Source: Anaerozeibacter sp031551775 (GTDB lineage: Bacteria; Bacillota; Clostridia; Christensenellales; Aristaeellaceae). Taken from it: a stretch of DNA of 31,618 nt. Position 1 is the first letter of the stretch. The number at the start of each line of letters is the position of its first letter. Below the pieces are notes generated by a model. That model did no database searches. It saw nothing but the letters and a program-made list of their open reading frames with translations, and was not told the DNA's origin. A program made the position numbers and the translations under genes. The stretch covers positions 1 to 31,618 of the forward strand of contig JAVBND010000011.1 in assembly GCA_031551775.1 (NCBI GenBank). The letters run 5' to 3'. Shown here one piece after another: positions 7,270 to 16,058 of the stretch.

Positions 7270-9062
7270 ATGAATATGACGTGGTGGTGATCGGCGCGGG
7301 GCACGCGGGCGCGGAAGCGGCGCTCGCTGCGGCGCGGATGGGGCTGAAGACGCTGCTCCTGACGCTCAACCTCGACAGCGTCTCCCTCATGCCCTGCAAT
7401 CCTGCCATCGGCGGCACGGCCAAGGGGCATTTGGTGCGCGAGCTTGACGCGCTGGGCGGCGAGATGGGCCGCGCGATTGACGACACATTCATGCTCTCGC
7501 GCATGCTCAACACCGGCAAGGGACCCGCCGTCTATTCGCTGCGCGCGCAGGCCGACAAGAAGGCCTATCAGGCGCGCATGCGCCGCGCGATTGACGATCA
7601 AGAACTGCTGACGCTGCGCCAGGCCGAGGTTTCCGATATAACCGTAGAAGATGGACGCGTGACGGGCGTGCGCACCACGACCGGATCCGCCATCGCTTGC
7701 CGCGCGGTGGTGGTGGCGAGCGGCGTGTACCTGGACAGCCGCATCATCATCGGCGCGTGCAGCTGGAACGGCGGTCCGCAGGGCCTTATGTCGGCGGGCG
7801 CGCTGGGCAACGCGCTTCGGGCGCTGGGCTTTGAACTCAGGCGGTTCAAGACCGGCACGCCCGCGCGCATTGACGGACGCACGATTGATTTCTCGGTCAT
7901 GACCGAGCAAAACGGGGACGATCCGGTGACGCCGTTTTCGTTTGAGACGCAAAAAGAACTCAAAAACAACGCGCAGTGCTACCTGACCTATACCACAGAG
8001 GCCACGCACGAAGTGATTCGCCGCAACCTTCACCGCGCGCCCATGTATTCGGGCGGGATCCACGGCACCGGCGCGCGCTACTGCCCGTCGATTGAGGACA
8101 AGGTGGTGCGCTTCGCCGACAAGGAACGCCATCCCGTCTTTCTTGAGCCGGAGGGCGACAATACCCACGAGTGGTACGTGCAGGGCATGTCCACATCCAT
8201 GCCGGAAGACGTGCAGCGCATGATCTACCGAAGCGTTCCCGGCCTTGAAAACGCCGAGATTCTGCGCCTTGCCTACGCCATAGAATATGAGACCATCGAC
8301 CCGACGGTGCTGGGCGCCACGCTTCAATCAAAAGCCATCCGCGGCCTTTACTTTGCCGGGCAGATCAACGGCACATCAGGCTATGAGGAGGCCGCCGCGC
8401 AAGGGCTCGTCGCGGGCATGAACGCGGCGCTGTCCATCAAGGGCGAGATGCCCCTCATCCTCACCCGCTCCGACGCCTACCTTGGCGTATTGGTGGACGA
8501 TCTGATCACCAAGGGCGTGGACGAACCTTACCGCATGATGACCTCCCGCGCCGAGTACAGGCTGCACCTCAGGCAAGACAACGCCGATCTGCGCCTGACC
8601 GAGAAAGGCTACAAGGCGGGCCTTGCCAGCCGGGCGCGCTACGAGAAGATGCTCGCCAAGAAGGAAAACACCGCGCGCGCCATCCATCTGATTGCTTCGG
8701 CGCACCTGACCGAGCGGCTTAGGCGCCCCGAAGTCAAGCTGAACGACCTGCTCCCCGAATGCCCGGCGCTTGCCGGCATCCCAAAGGACGCGCTTGAGCA
8801 GGCCGAAATCATGGTGAAATACGAAGGCTACCTGTCGCGCCAGCAAAGCCAGATCGACCAGTTTGCGCGGGCCGAGCACATCCTGATCCCGGAGGACATT
8901 GACTATTTGTCGATTGACGCGCTGCGCATTGAAGCGCGCCAGAAGCTCGACCGCCAACGCCCACGCTCGCTCGGCCAGGCATCGCGCATCCCGGGCGTGT
9001 CCCCGGGCGACGCGCAGGTTCTTCTCATTTTGCTGACCAGCCGCAAATTGGCGGGGAAGTAA
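7266..9062 (+). CDS. mnmG: tRNA uridine-5-carboxymethylaminomethyl modification enzyme MnmG
   Basis: A 598-residue FAD-dependent enzyme that, with MnmE, installs the carboxymethylaminomethyl group on wobble U34 of tRNAs. An N-terminal dinucleotide fold GAGHAG (10-15), the CNPAIGG motif (44-50) and RYCPSIEDK are all present, along with the FAGQINGTSGYEEAAAQG FAD-binding block and the MTSRAEYRLHLRQDNAD motif. The C-terminal helical domain ends with SLGQASRIPGVSP. It is about 30 residues shorter than E. coli MnmG. mnmE is not adjacent. Start overlaps the upstream kinase gene by four bases, so coupling is likely. Confidence 0.97.
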   Translation: MNEYDVVVIGAGHAGAEAALAAARMGLKTLLLTLNLDSVSLMPCNPAIGGTAKGHLVRELDALGGEMGRAIDDTFMLSRMLNTGKGPAVYSLRAQADKKAYQARMRRAIDDQELLTLRQAEVSDITVEDGRVTGVRTTTGSAIACRAVVVASGVYLDSRIIIGACSWNGGPQGLMSAGALGNALRALGFELRRFKTGTPARIDGRTIDFSVMTEQNGDDPVTPFSFETQKELKNNAQCYLTYTTEATHEVIRRNLHRAPMYSGGIHGTGARYCPSIEDKVVRFADKERHPVFLEPEGDNTHEWYVQGMSTSMPEDVQRMIYRSVPGLENAEILRLAYAIEYETIDPTVLGATLQSKAIRGLYFAGQINGTSGYEEAAAQGLVAGMNAALSIKGEMPLILTRSDAYLGVLVDDLITKGVDEPYRMMTSRAEYRLHLRQDNADLRLTEKGYKAGLASRARYEKMLAKKENTARAIHLIASAHLTERLRRPEVKLNDLLPECPALAGIPKDALEQAEIMVKYEGYLSRQQSQIDQFARAEHILIPEDIDYLSIDALRIEARQKLDRQRPRSLGQASRIPGVSPGDAQVLLILLTSRKLAGK

Positions 9063-9100
9063 GCCGCGCGGGCGAATCGGCGCGCCCAAAAGTTGTTTTT

Positions 9101-9128
9101 TTGAAATACTTGGTATATACTGTATACT
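9101..9128 (+). promoter_or_regulatory. Promoter of the ftsK-rimO-pgsA-cinA operon
   Basis: TTGAAA (9101-9106) and TATACT (9123-9128) are separated by 16 bases, 35 bases ahead of the ftsK start. A T-rich run precedes it. Confidence 0.6.
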
Positions 9129-9162
9129 GGTCAATTATCGAAAGCGTTAGTTGGAGGCAGGA

Positions 9163-11997
9163 ATGGCCAAGACCACAACGGGTTCCAAGAAAAAACCGCC
9201 GGCAAGGAGCGCCCCGGCCAAACAAAATCAGCCGCCGGTCGATCGCGGGATATGGCGCGAGGCTGTCGGCGTGATCTTGTTTTTCGCGGGGCTGCTGCTG
9301 ATGTACTTTTTGATCGTAAGCCCCACGGACGGGCTTGGGCGCTGGCTTACCGAAACCGCGCGCGGACTTGCGGGCGCGCTTTGCTACGCGTTGCCGCTCA
9401 TGCTCGGCTGGGCGGGCGTGCTGGTCGCCTTCTCCGGACGCGAGCGCTCCATGAAAAAAAGCCGCGTGGCGCTGATCTCGCTGCTGATCGTGTTTGTTTT
9501 GTCGCTCGTGCACCTTTTTAGCGCCGACTACATCATGGAAGGCGCCAGGCTGCACGACTATCAAACCTTCCTCTCCCGCTCCTACGCCTACCAAGGCGGC
9601 GGCGCGGGCGTGCTGGGCGCTTTACTATGCTGGCCTTTGTACAGGAGCCTCGGCATCGCCGGTGCGGCGATGATCTTGGTCGCCCTGGTTCTATCCGACC
9701 TTATTCTGATGCAGAAAATATCGCTCCGGCGCATCGGCGAAACGGCGCACGCGCGCTATGACGAATTTCGCGTAACCCAGCAGCAGCGCGCCCAGGAGCG
9801 CATGATCGCGCGCGAGGAAGCCGCCGTGATTCCGCAAATCGCCCCGCGCGGCCACGAAATGGACGACCCCTTCGCAAGGTATCTCGGCGACAACGCCAAA
9901 CCCCGTCCGGCGGGCATGCGCATTGAAAAGATTCACACGGGCGACCCGCTGCCGGGCGAGCCCAAGGTCAAACCGCGCGCGGAAGAAGCGGAACCCACCG
10001 ACGATATCCCCAACTTTCTCGCCGGGCGCAAGAAAAAAGTGAAGGTGGAAAAGTTGAACGTCAAGGAGCCGCGAACGCTGCGCGAAACGCGCGAGACGCT
10101 TGAACGCGAGATGACGTTTGCGCCCGCGCCCGACGGCTCGGAAGTGGCCGAAACGCCGCTCACCCAAAAGGGACAGGCCGATGTGGTCATCGACGAGACC
10201 GACTGGCAAGCCGTGCCCTTCTTTGACACGAGCGCCAAACCGCACAGCCTCGCGCGCACACCGGAGGAAAGGATCGACGATCAGGCGTTTGACCGTTTCA
10301 TGGACGATGAAGCGCAAACAGCCGGGGAAGGCAGCGCGGGCGAGGGCCCCGTGACATCGCCGTTCGGGGGCGCAATCGAGGACGCGCCGCCCTTTGACAT
10401 GCCGGACGCCGCCGCGCCCGCCGGGTTCTATGCGGGACTCGACGCGCTCAAGGGCGCGCAATCGCCCGCTCAGGCAGCGCTCCTGGGTTCCGTCCCGGCA
10501 GGACAAGCGCCCGCCGCGCCCAAGAAGGCGCCGCGCCCGCCGATCGCGAAACCCGCGCCGGTTGAGGAAATCGAATACATGTATCCGCCGATCGACATGC
10601 TCGAACCTTCCAAGCCCTCGAAGATTCACAACCAGAACGAGCACGACATCGAGAAGGGCAAGAAGTTGATCGAGACGCTTCAGAGCTTTGGCATCACGGC
10701 CAGGATGCTCGGCATCGCGCACGGACCGACCGTCACGCGCTTTGAACTCTCACCCGCGGCGGGCATCAAGGTCAGCCGCATCACCTCGCTCTCAGACGAC
10801 ATCGCGCTCAACCTCGCGGCGGTCAGCGTGCGTATTGAGGCGCCCATCCCCGGCAAAGCGGCCGTGGGCGTCGAGGTGCCCAACGACGCCATTGAAACAG
10901 TGCCGCTTCGCGACGTGCTCGAGAGCCCCGAGTGCCGCCGGCACGCCTCGCGCCTCGCGGTGGCGCTGGGCCGCGACAACGCCGGACGTTACATCATCGC
11001 CGACCTCGCCAAGATGCCGCACGTCCTGATCGCGGGCCAGACCGGTTCGGGCAAATCGGTGTGCATCAACTCCATCATCTGCTCCATCCTTTACCGCGCG
11101 ACGCCGGGCGAAGTCCGCCTCATCATGATCGACCCGAAAGTCGTGGAGCTGAGCTGCTACAACGGCATTCCCCACCTGCTGGTGCCGGTCGTGACCGATC
11201 CGAAGAAGGCGGCGAGCGCGCTTGAATGGGCGGTGGTCGAGATGACCGGCCGGTACAAGAAGTTTGCCGAGCTCGGCGTTCGCGACATGAAGGGCTACAA
11301 CCAGCACCGGCCGCCGGACGAACCCGCCATGCCGCAAATCGTCATCATCATCGACGAGTTGGCCGACCTCATGATGGTCACACCCGGCGAAGTGGAAGAC
11401 GCCATCTGCCGCCTGGCGCAGTTGGCGCGCGCCGCGGGCCTCCACCTGGTCATCGCCACACAGCGCCCGTCGGTCAACGTCATCACCGGCATCATCAAGG
11501 CCAACATCCCCTCGCGCATCGCGTTTACCGTGGCGAGCCAGGTTGACAGCCGCACAATCCTCGACGTCAGCGGCGCGGAGAAGCTGCTGGGCCGCGGCGA
11601 CATGCTCTATGCACCCAGCGGAATGGCCAAGACGCGCGTGCAGGGCGCATGGGTGTCCGACGACGAAGTGCACGCCGTGGTCGATTTCCTGAAAGTACGC
11701 CACGAAACCAACTACAACGAAGACGTCATCGAGCACATGGACGCATCCGCCATGTCCGATGCCGACAAGGACGACGCGCTGGACGCGTTCGACGACCTGC
11801 TGCCTCAGGCGGTGGAACTCGTGGTAGACGCGGGCGCGGCATCGGTCAGCATGCTGCAAAGGCGGCTGCGCGTGGGCCATTCACGTGCGGGACGCCTGAT
11901 TGACGAGATGGAAGTGCGCGGCATCGTGGGCCCGGACGAGGGCAGCAAGAGCCGCAAGGTGCTGATTTCGCGCGAGCAATACCGCGCCATGTTTTAA
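9163..11997 (+). CDS. ftsK: DNA translocase FtsK/SpoIIIE
   Basis: A 944-residue membrane-anchored DNA pump used at the division or sporulation septum. ATG 9163 follows GGAGG (9153-9157); an in-frame TTG at 9151 lies before that site and is rejected. Four to five membrane helices span about residues 33-53, 69-91, 101-119 and 146-183. A long charged, Pro-rich linker (about 190-465) follows, longer than in SpoIIIE and explaining the larger size. The motor has Walker A GQTGSGKS (625-632), the DPKVVELSCYN segment, Walker B IVIIIDELADLM and the ATQRPSVNVITG motif. A winged-helix gamma domain (about 880-944, SVSMLQRRLRVGHSRAGRL) would read KOPS/SRS-like sequences. It heads an operon with rimO 15 bases downstream. 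Confidence 0.95.
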   Translation: MAKTTTGSKKKPPARSAPAKQNQPPVDRGIWREAVGVILFFAGLLLMYFLIVSPTDGLGRWLTETARGLAGALCYALPLMLGWAGVLVAFSGRERSMKKSRVALISLLIVFVLSLVHLFSADYIMEGARLHDYQTFLSRSYAYQGGGAGVLGALLCWPLYRSLGIAGAAMILVALVLSDLILMQKISLRRIGETAHARYDEFRVTQQQRAQERMIAREEAAVIPQIAPRGHEMDDPFARYLGDNAKPRPAGMRIEKIHTGDPLPGEPKVKPRAEEAEPTDDIPNFLAGRKKKVKVEKLNVKEPRTLRETRETLEREMTFAPAPDGSEVAETPLTQKGQADVVIDETDWQAVPFFDTSAKPHSLARTPEERIDDQAFDRFMDDEAQTAGEGSAGEGPVTSPFGGAIEDAPPFDMPDAAAPAGFYAGLDALKGAQSPAQAALLGSVPAGQAPAAPKKAPRPPIAKPAPVEEIEYMYPPIDMLEPSKPSKIHNQNEHDIEKGKKLIETLQSFGITARMLGIAHGPTVTRFELSPAAGIKVSRITSLSDDIALNLAAVSVRIEAPIPGKAAVGVEVPNDAIETVPLRDVLESPECRRHASRLAVALGRDNAGRYIIADLAKMPHVLIAGQTGSGKSVCINSIICSILYRATPGEVRLIMIDPKVVELSCYNGIPHLLVPVVTDPKKAASALEWAVVEMTGRYKKFAELGVRDMKGYNQHRPPDEPAMPQIVIIIDELADLMMVTPGEVEDAICRLAQLARAAGLHLVIATQRPSVNVITGIIKANIPSRIAFTVASQVDSRTILDVSGAEKLLGRGDMLYAPSGMAKTRVQGAWVSDDEVHAVVDFLKVRHETNYNEDVIEHMDASAMSDADKDDALDAFDDLLPQAVELVVDAGAASVSMLQRRLRVGHSRAGRLIDEMEVRGIVGPDEGSKSRKVLISREQYRAMF

Positions 11998-12012
11998 GGA
12001 GAACCAAAGCTC

Positions 12013-13335
12013 ATGAAATTTCCCAAAACCGTCGGCGTCGTGTCGCTTGGCTGTTCCAAGAACCGCGTGGACTCGGAAGTGCTGCTGGGGCTGCTAAGCG
12101 AAAAAGGCGTCGCGCCAGTCGCCGACCCGAGGGATGCCGAGCTCATCGTGGTCAATACCTGCGGATTCATCGAGCCCGCCAAGGAAGAATCCATCGAAGC
12201 CATCTTCGAGATGGCGGAACTGAAAAAAGAAGGAAGCTGCAAGCTTTTATTCGTAACCGGATGCCTGTCCCAGCGCTACCCCGATCAGCTCAGGGATGAA
12301 ATACCGGAAGTCGATGGTTTCATGGGCGTGCACGAATACCCGCGCCTGATCGAAGCGGTCGAGCGGGCGTGCGCGGGAGAAAAGCCGCTTCTGACGTCTC
12401 ACAAATCGCGCTTCTTTGAAAGCCCGCGCGTCCTGACCACGCCTTCTTATACCGCCTACGTCAAGATTTCCGACGGCTGCGACAACCGCTGCGCCTACTG
12501 CGCGATCCCGCTGATCCGGGGCAGCTACCATTCAAGGCCCCACGCGGAAATTGTGCGGGAATGCGCTTGCTTGAGCAAGGGCGGCGCGCGCGAACTGACG
12601 CTGATCGCCCAGGACACATCGCGCTACGGCAACGACTTCCCCGAAGGAAAGCTGTTGCTGCCGGAGCTCATGCGGGAAGTGGCGGCCATGGGGGAGGTCC
12701 ACTGGCTCAGGGTCCTCTATTGCTACCCCGACACGGTAACCGAGGCATTGCTTGACGTGATCGCGCAAACGCCCAAGATCGCGCCCTACCTTGACCTGCC
12801 GCTGCAGCACATCAACGCCCGGCTCTTAAAAGCGATGAACCGGCGCGGGACGCCCGAGGAAATCAAGAAGCTGCTCGCCGCCTGCCGCGCGCGGGGCATC
12901 GCCGTGCGCACCACGATGATCGTGGGCTTCCCCGGCGAGACCGATGAAGAATTTGAGGAACTGCTCGCCTTCGTCAGGGAAGCCAGGTTTACCCGGCTGG
13001 GCGCGTTCGCCTACTCAAGCGAGGAGGGCACGGTTGCCGCCGGGATGGACGTACAGGTGGACGAGGGTGTCAAGCGGGAGCGGCTCGACCGGTTGATGAT
13101 GCTTCAGCAGGGCATTTCGCTCTCCCTGAACGAAGAACGCGTGGGCGAAACATACGAAACGCTGGTCGAAGGCTATGAGGACGGCCACTACGTGGGGCGC
13201 ACCATCATGGAAGCGCCGGAAGTGGACGGAAATGTGCTGTTTGCCTCGCGCCGAGATTTGAAGCCTGGCCAATGGGCGCAGGTCAAGATCACGGCGGCTG
13301 ACGCTTATGATTTGATCGGGGAGGAAGCGCTATGA
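12013..13335 (+). CDS. rimO: Ribosomal protein S12 methylthiotransferase RimO
   Basis: A 440-residue radical SAM enzyme that methylthiolates an Asp of ribosomal protein S12. The N-terminal UPF0004 domain has cluster cysteines Cys14 (SLGCSKN), Cys50 (NTCGF) and Cys84 (TGCLSQRYP). The radical SAM CxxxCxxC is at Cys156, Cys160 and Cys163 (GCDNRCAYC), followed by the RimO-typical IPLIRGSYHSRP, which separates it from MiaB. A TRAM domain closes the C-terminus. AAGGAG at the ftsK stop provides the ribosome binding site. The last four bases overlap the pgsA start (ATGA). Confidence 0.96.
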   Translation: MKFPKTVGVVSLGCSKNRVDSEVLLGLLSEKGVAPVADPRDAELIVVNTCGFIEPAKEESIEAIFEMAELKKEGSCKLLFVTGCLSQRYPDQLRDEIPEVDGFMGVHEYPRLIEAVERACAGEKPLLTSHKSRFFESPRVLTTPSYTAYVKISDGCDNRCAYCAIPLIRGSYHSRPHAEIVRECACLSKGGARELTLIAQDTSRYGNDFPEGKLLLPELMREVAAMGEVHWLRVLYCYPDTVTEALLDVIAQTPKIAPYLDLPLQHINARLLKAMNRRGTPEEIKKLLAACRARGIAVRTTMIVGFPGETDEEFEELLAFVREARFTRLGAFAYSSEEGTVAAGMDVQVDEGVKRERLDRLMMLQQGISLSLNEERVGETYETLVEGYEDGHYVGRTIMEAPEVDGNVLFASRRDLKPGQWAQVKITAADAYDLIGEEAL

Positions 13336-13868
13336 ACCTGCCCAACAAGCTGACGCTCATGCGCGTCGTTATGATCCCCGTCATGGTGGCGCTGCTCATG
13401 ACAAACCAAGCCATTTGCCAGATTGCCGCCGCGGCGGTCTTTGCCTTGGCGTCCTTGACCGATTGGTTTGACGGCTATTACGCGCGCAAGCACGGCATGA
13501 TCACCGATTTCGGCAAGCTCATGGACCCCATGGCCGATAAACTGCTGGTCATGGCGGCGCTTGTCGGCCTGCTCGCGCAGGGACGCGCGCACTGGCTGGC
13601 GGTCATGGTTTTGCTCGGGCGCGAGTTTATCGTATCGGGCGTGCGCCTGGTGGCGGCATCCAAGGGCGCGGTGGTGGCGGCGGACGCGGTCGGCAAATGG
13701 AAGACAGCTTGCCAAATGGTGGCGCTGACCATGATCCTGCTCGGCGGGTTTGGCCCCCTGTCGCTCCTAGCTCAAGCCGGACAATGGCTGCTCTTCGTGT
13801 CGGTTGTGCTTTCAATCTGGTCGTGCGCGCAATACGTGATTCGCAATTGGGAGGTATTCTCCAAGTGA
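13332..13868 (+). CDS. pgsA: CDP-diacylglycerol-glycerol-3-phosphate 3-phosphatidyltransferase
   Basis: A 178-residue integral membrane enzyme making phosphatidylglycerol phosphate, the committed step to anionic phospholipids. The CDP-alcohol phosphotransferase signature is complete: Asp44, Asp47, Gly48, Ala51, Arg52, Gly61, Asp65 and Asp69 (DWFDGYYAR, then FGKLMDPMADK). Several hydrophobic helices surround it and the length is normal. It overlaps rimO upstream and cinA downstream by four bases each, the order seen in many Firmicutes. Confidence 0.96.
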   Translation: MNLPNKLTLMRVVMIPVMVALLMTNQAICQIAAAAVFALASLTDWFDGYYARKHGMITDFGKLMDPMADKLLVMAALVGLLAQGRAHWLAVMVLLGREFIVSGVRLVAASKGAVVAADAVGKWKTACQMVALTMILLGGFGPLSLLAQAGQWLLFVSVVLSIWSCAQYVIRNWEVFSK

Positions 13869-15127
13869 TCGCTGAAATTCTTTCGGTCGGAACCGAACTG
13901 CTCATGGGGCAAATATCCAACACAGACGCGCAGTACCTGTCGATGCGGCTGAGCGAACTGGGCATCGATCTGTACCGCCACGTGACGGTCGGCGACAACC
14001 CGGGGCGCGTCAAGGAAGCGCTGGGCGAGGCGCTTGAACGAAGCGACTTGGTCATCACAACCGGTGGGCTCGGCCCGACCGAGGACGACTTGACCAAGGA
14101 AATGGTGGCGGAGTACTTCGATCTTGAGATGGCGCTTGACGGGGCGAGCCTCGAAGCGCTCAAGGCGCGCATGGAGAAATACCATCCGGGCCGCGAAATC
14201 ACCGAAAACAACCTCAAGCAAGCCTACTTCCCCGTGGGCGCGCACATCATGAAGAACCGCCAGGGCACCGCGCCCGGTTGCGTGGTGGCCAACGGCGGCA
14301 AGCGCGTCGCCGTGCTGCCGGGACCTCCGCGCGAGCTCAAGGATATGTTTGAGAAGGAGCTTGAACCCTACCTCAAGCGCGAAATCGGCATGGCGATTCA
14401 TTCGCGGTTCCTCAAAATTTTCGGCGTGGGCGAGTCGCGGGTGGAGACGATTTTGTTGGATCTTTTCCATTTGGGCGCTCCGACGCTGGCGCTGTACTGC
14501 GGCGCGGGCGAAGTGGCGGCGCGGCTGACGGTCAAGCTGCCCGTGGGCGAGGACCCGGCGGCGCTGCTCGACCCGGTCGAAGGAGAAATCCGAAGGCGCC
14601 TGGGCGGTGCGGTATACGCGGTCGGGCGCGACGCGACAATGGCAGGCACGGTCGTGAAACTCCTTGAAGAATCGGGCAAGACGCTCTCTCTCGCGGAAAG
14701 CCTGACGGGCGGCATGCTCTCAAGTGAGATCGTGAATCTGCCCGGGGCGTCAAAGGTACTGACCGAAGCGCACGTAACCTATGCGGACGCGGCCAAGGCG
14801 CGGGTGCTGGGGGTTTCGCAGGAGACCCTTCGCAAGTACGGCGCCGTGAGCGCGCAATGCGCGCGGGAGATGGCTGAGGGATGCCGGGCAATCAGCGCAA
14901 CCGATTACGCGATTGCGACGACCGGCATCGCCGGCCCGGACGGCGGCACGGAGGAAGAGCCCGTCGGCACGGTCTACATCGCCGTGGCGGGCGAAAGCGG
15001 AACCGTCGCGAAGCGTTTTAACTTCCTGGGCGACCGGGCCTGGATCAGGACGCTCTCCTGCGTGAACGCCCTCAACCTGCTGCGCCTGGAAATCACCTGC
15101 GCGCACGAGCCGCAAGCCAAGTTTTAA
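13865..15127 (+). CDS. cinA: CinA-like protein (nicotinamide mononucleotide deamidase)
   Basis: A 420-residue protein starting with GTG, which overlaps the pgsA stop as GTGA; GGGAGG at 13848-13853 supports this start. In-frame codons further upstream lie wholly inside pgsA and are rejected. The N-terminal MoaB/MogA-like domain begins IAEILSVGTELLMGQ and has TTGGLGPTEDDLT and LPGPPREL. The C-terminal CinA domain has SLAESLTGGMLSSEI and TTGIAGPDGG, the region with NMN deamidase activity in the family; the N-terminal part can carry ADP-ribose pyrophosphatase activity. recA, its common downstream neighbour, is absent here; rpsB follows. Confidence 0.94.
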   Translation: MIAEILSVGTELLMGQISNTDAQYLSMRLSELGIDLYRHVTVGDNPGRVKEALGEALERSDLVITTGGLGPTEDDLTKEMVAEYFDLEMALDGASLEALKARMEKYHPGREITENNLKQAYFPVGAHIMKNRQGTAPGCVVANGGKRVAVLPGPPRELKDMFEKELEPYLKREIGMAIHSRFLKIFGVGESRVETILLDLFHLGAPTLALYCGAGEVAARLTVKLPVGEDPAALLDPVEGEIRRRLGGAVYAVGRDATMAGTVVKLLEESGKTLSLAESLTGGMLSSEIVNLPGASKVLTEAHVTYADAAKARVLGVSQETLRKYGAVSAQCAREMAEGCRAISATDYAIATTGIAGPDGGTEEEPVGTVYIAVAGESGTVAKRFNFLGDRAWIRTLSCVNALNLLRLEITCAHEPQAKF

Positions 15128-15293
15128 CATGAAATTCGTGTAGGAAATGTCATTGTGTGATAAAATAGATCGGAAAACGCACTCGCGCCGATTGGCGGAC
15201 GTTGCCCATTTATGGGTTCCCGGCCAAGGTGACGCGCGAGGTGGTTCCCGGCAGCATCATGCGCCGGAAAGAAAACGAGGAGGGACCCCACCT
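15128..15293 (+). promoter_or_regulatory. rpsB leader with hairpin
   Basis: This 166-base gap has no credible gene. A possible -10 region (TGATAAAAT, 15158-15166) lies near its start, with only a poor -35 (TTCGTG, 15135-15140), implying a transcribed leader of roughly 120 bases. Just ahead of the ribosome binding site (GAGGAGGG near 15277-15284), bases 15248-15267 fold into a strong hairpin: CCGGC, a bulged A, GCA, loop TCA, TGC, GCCGG. Leaders of rpsB often bind S2 for autoregulation, but this one was not recognised as a known class. Confidence 0.45.
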
Positions 15294-16022
15294 ATGGCAG
15301 TCATTTCCATGAAACAGCTTCTGGAAGCGGGCGTACACTTTGGACATCAGACCCGCCGCTGGAACCCGAAGATGGCGCAGTACATCTTCACCGAGCGCAA
15401 CGGCATCTACATCATCGACCTGCAAAAGACCGTGCGCAAGATCGACGAAGCGTACCTGTTCGTGCGCGATCTGGCCCTTGAGAACAAGACGGTCCTGTTC
15501 GTCGGCACCAAGAAGCAGGCGCAGGAATCGGTAGAGTCCGAAGCCAAGCGCTGCAACATGTTCTTTGTCAACAACCGCTGGCTCGGCGGTACGCTCACCA
15601 ACTTCAAGACCATCCGCAGCCGCATCGAGCGCCTCAACGCCATCGACCTGATGGAGAAGAACGGCCAGTTTGAACTGCTGCCCAAGAAGGAAGTCATCAA
15701 GCTGTGCGCCGAGCGCGAGAAGCTCGAGAAGAACCTGGGCGGCATCCGTGAAATGAAAAAGCTGCCGGGCGCGCTGTTCGTGGTTGACCCCCGCAAGGAG
15801 CGCATCGCGGTCGCCGAAGCGCGCATTTTGGGCATTCCGATCGTGGGCATCGTCGATACCAACTGCGATCCCGACGAAATCGACTACGTAATCCCCGGCA
15901 ATGACGATGCCATTCGCGCCGTCAAGCTGATCGCGGGCAAGATGGCCGACGCCATTCTCGAAGGCCGCCAGGGCGAGCAGAACGGCGAAATCGAATCAGC
16001 CGAGGCTGAAGCCGCCGAATAA
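15294..16022 (+). CDS. rpsB: 30S ribosomal protein S2
   Basis: A 242-residue small-subunit protein. ATG 15294 follows GAGGAGGG and gives the canonical N-terminus (MAVISMKQLLEAGVHFGHQT); upstream in-frame codons are non-homologous leader. The RRWNPKMAQYIF, NNRWLGGTLTN and GIPIVGIVDTNCDPD signatures are intact. It ends in an acidic, Ala/Glu-rich tail. tsf follows after 36 bases in the usual rpsB-tsf operon. Confidence 0.98.
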   Translation: MAVISMKQLLEAGVHFGHQTRRWNPKMAQYIFTERNGIYIIDLQKTVRKIDEAYLFVRDLALENKTVLFVGTKKQAQESVESEAKRCNMFFVNNRWLGGTLTNFKTIRSRIERLNAIDLMEKNGQFELLPKKEVIKLCAEREKLEKNLGGIREMKKLPGALFVVDPRKERIAVAEARILGIPIVGIVDTNCDPDEIDYVIPGNDDAIRAVKLIAGKMADAILEGRQGEQNGEIESAEAEAAE

Positions 16023-16058
16023 CCAATAAAACGAACCCGGAAGGATGGTTTGATCAAT

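Noticed and set aside
7131..8327. 398-codon minus-strand frame opposite mnmG
   Set aside because: Shadow of a well conserved gene.
9070..9087. Hairpin after mnmG as a terminator
   Set aside because: Only five base pairs (GGGCG/CGCCC) and the T run is separated by AAAAGTTG; more likely incidental or a weak attenuator.
10792..11880. 362-codon minus-strand frame opposite ftsK
   Set aside because: Shadow over the conserved motor domain.
13697..13864. Upstream in-frame extension of cinA
   Set aside because: The extra residues lie inside pgsA and are not CinA-like; the GTG at 13865 has a proper GGGAGG and gives the family N-terminus.
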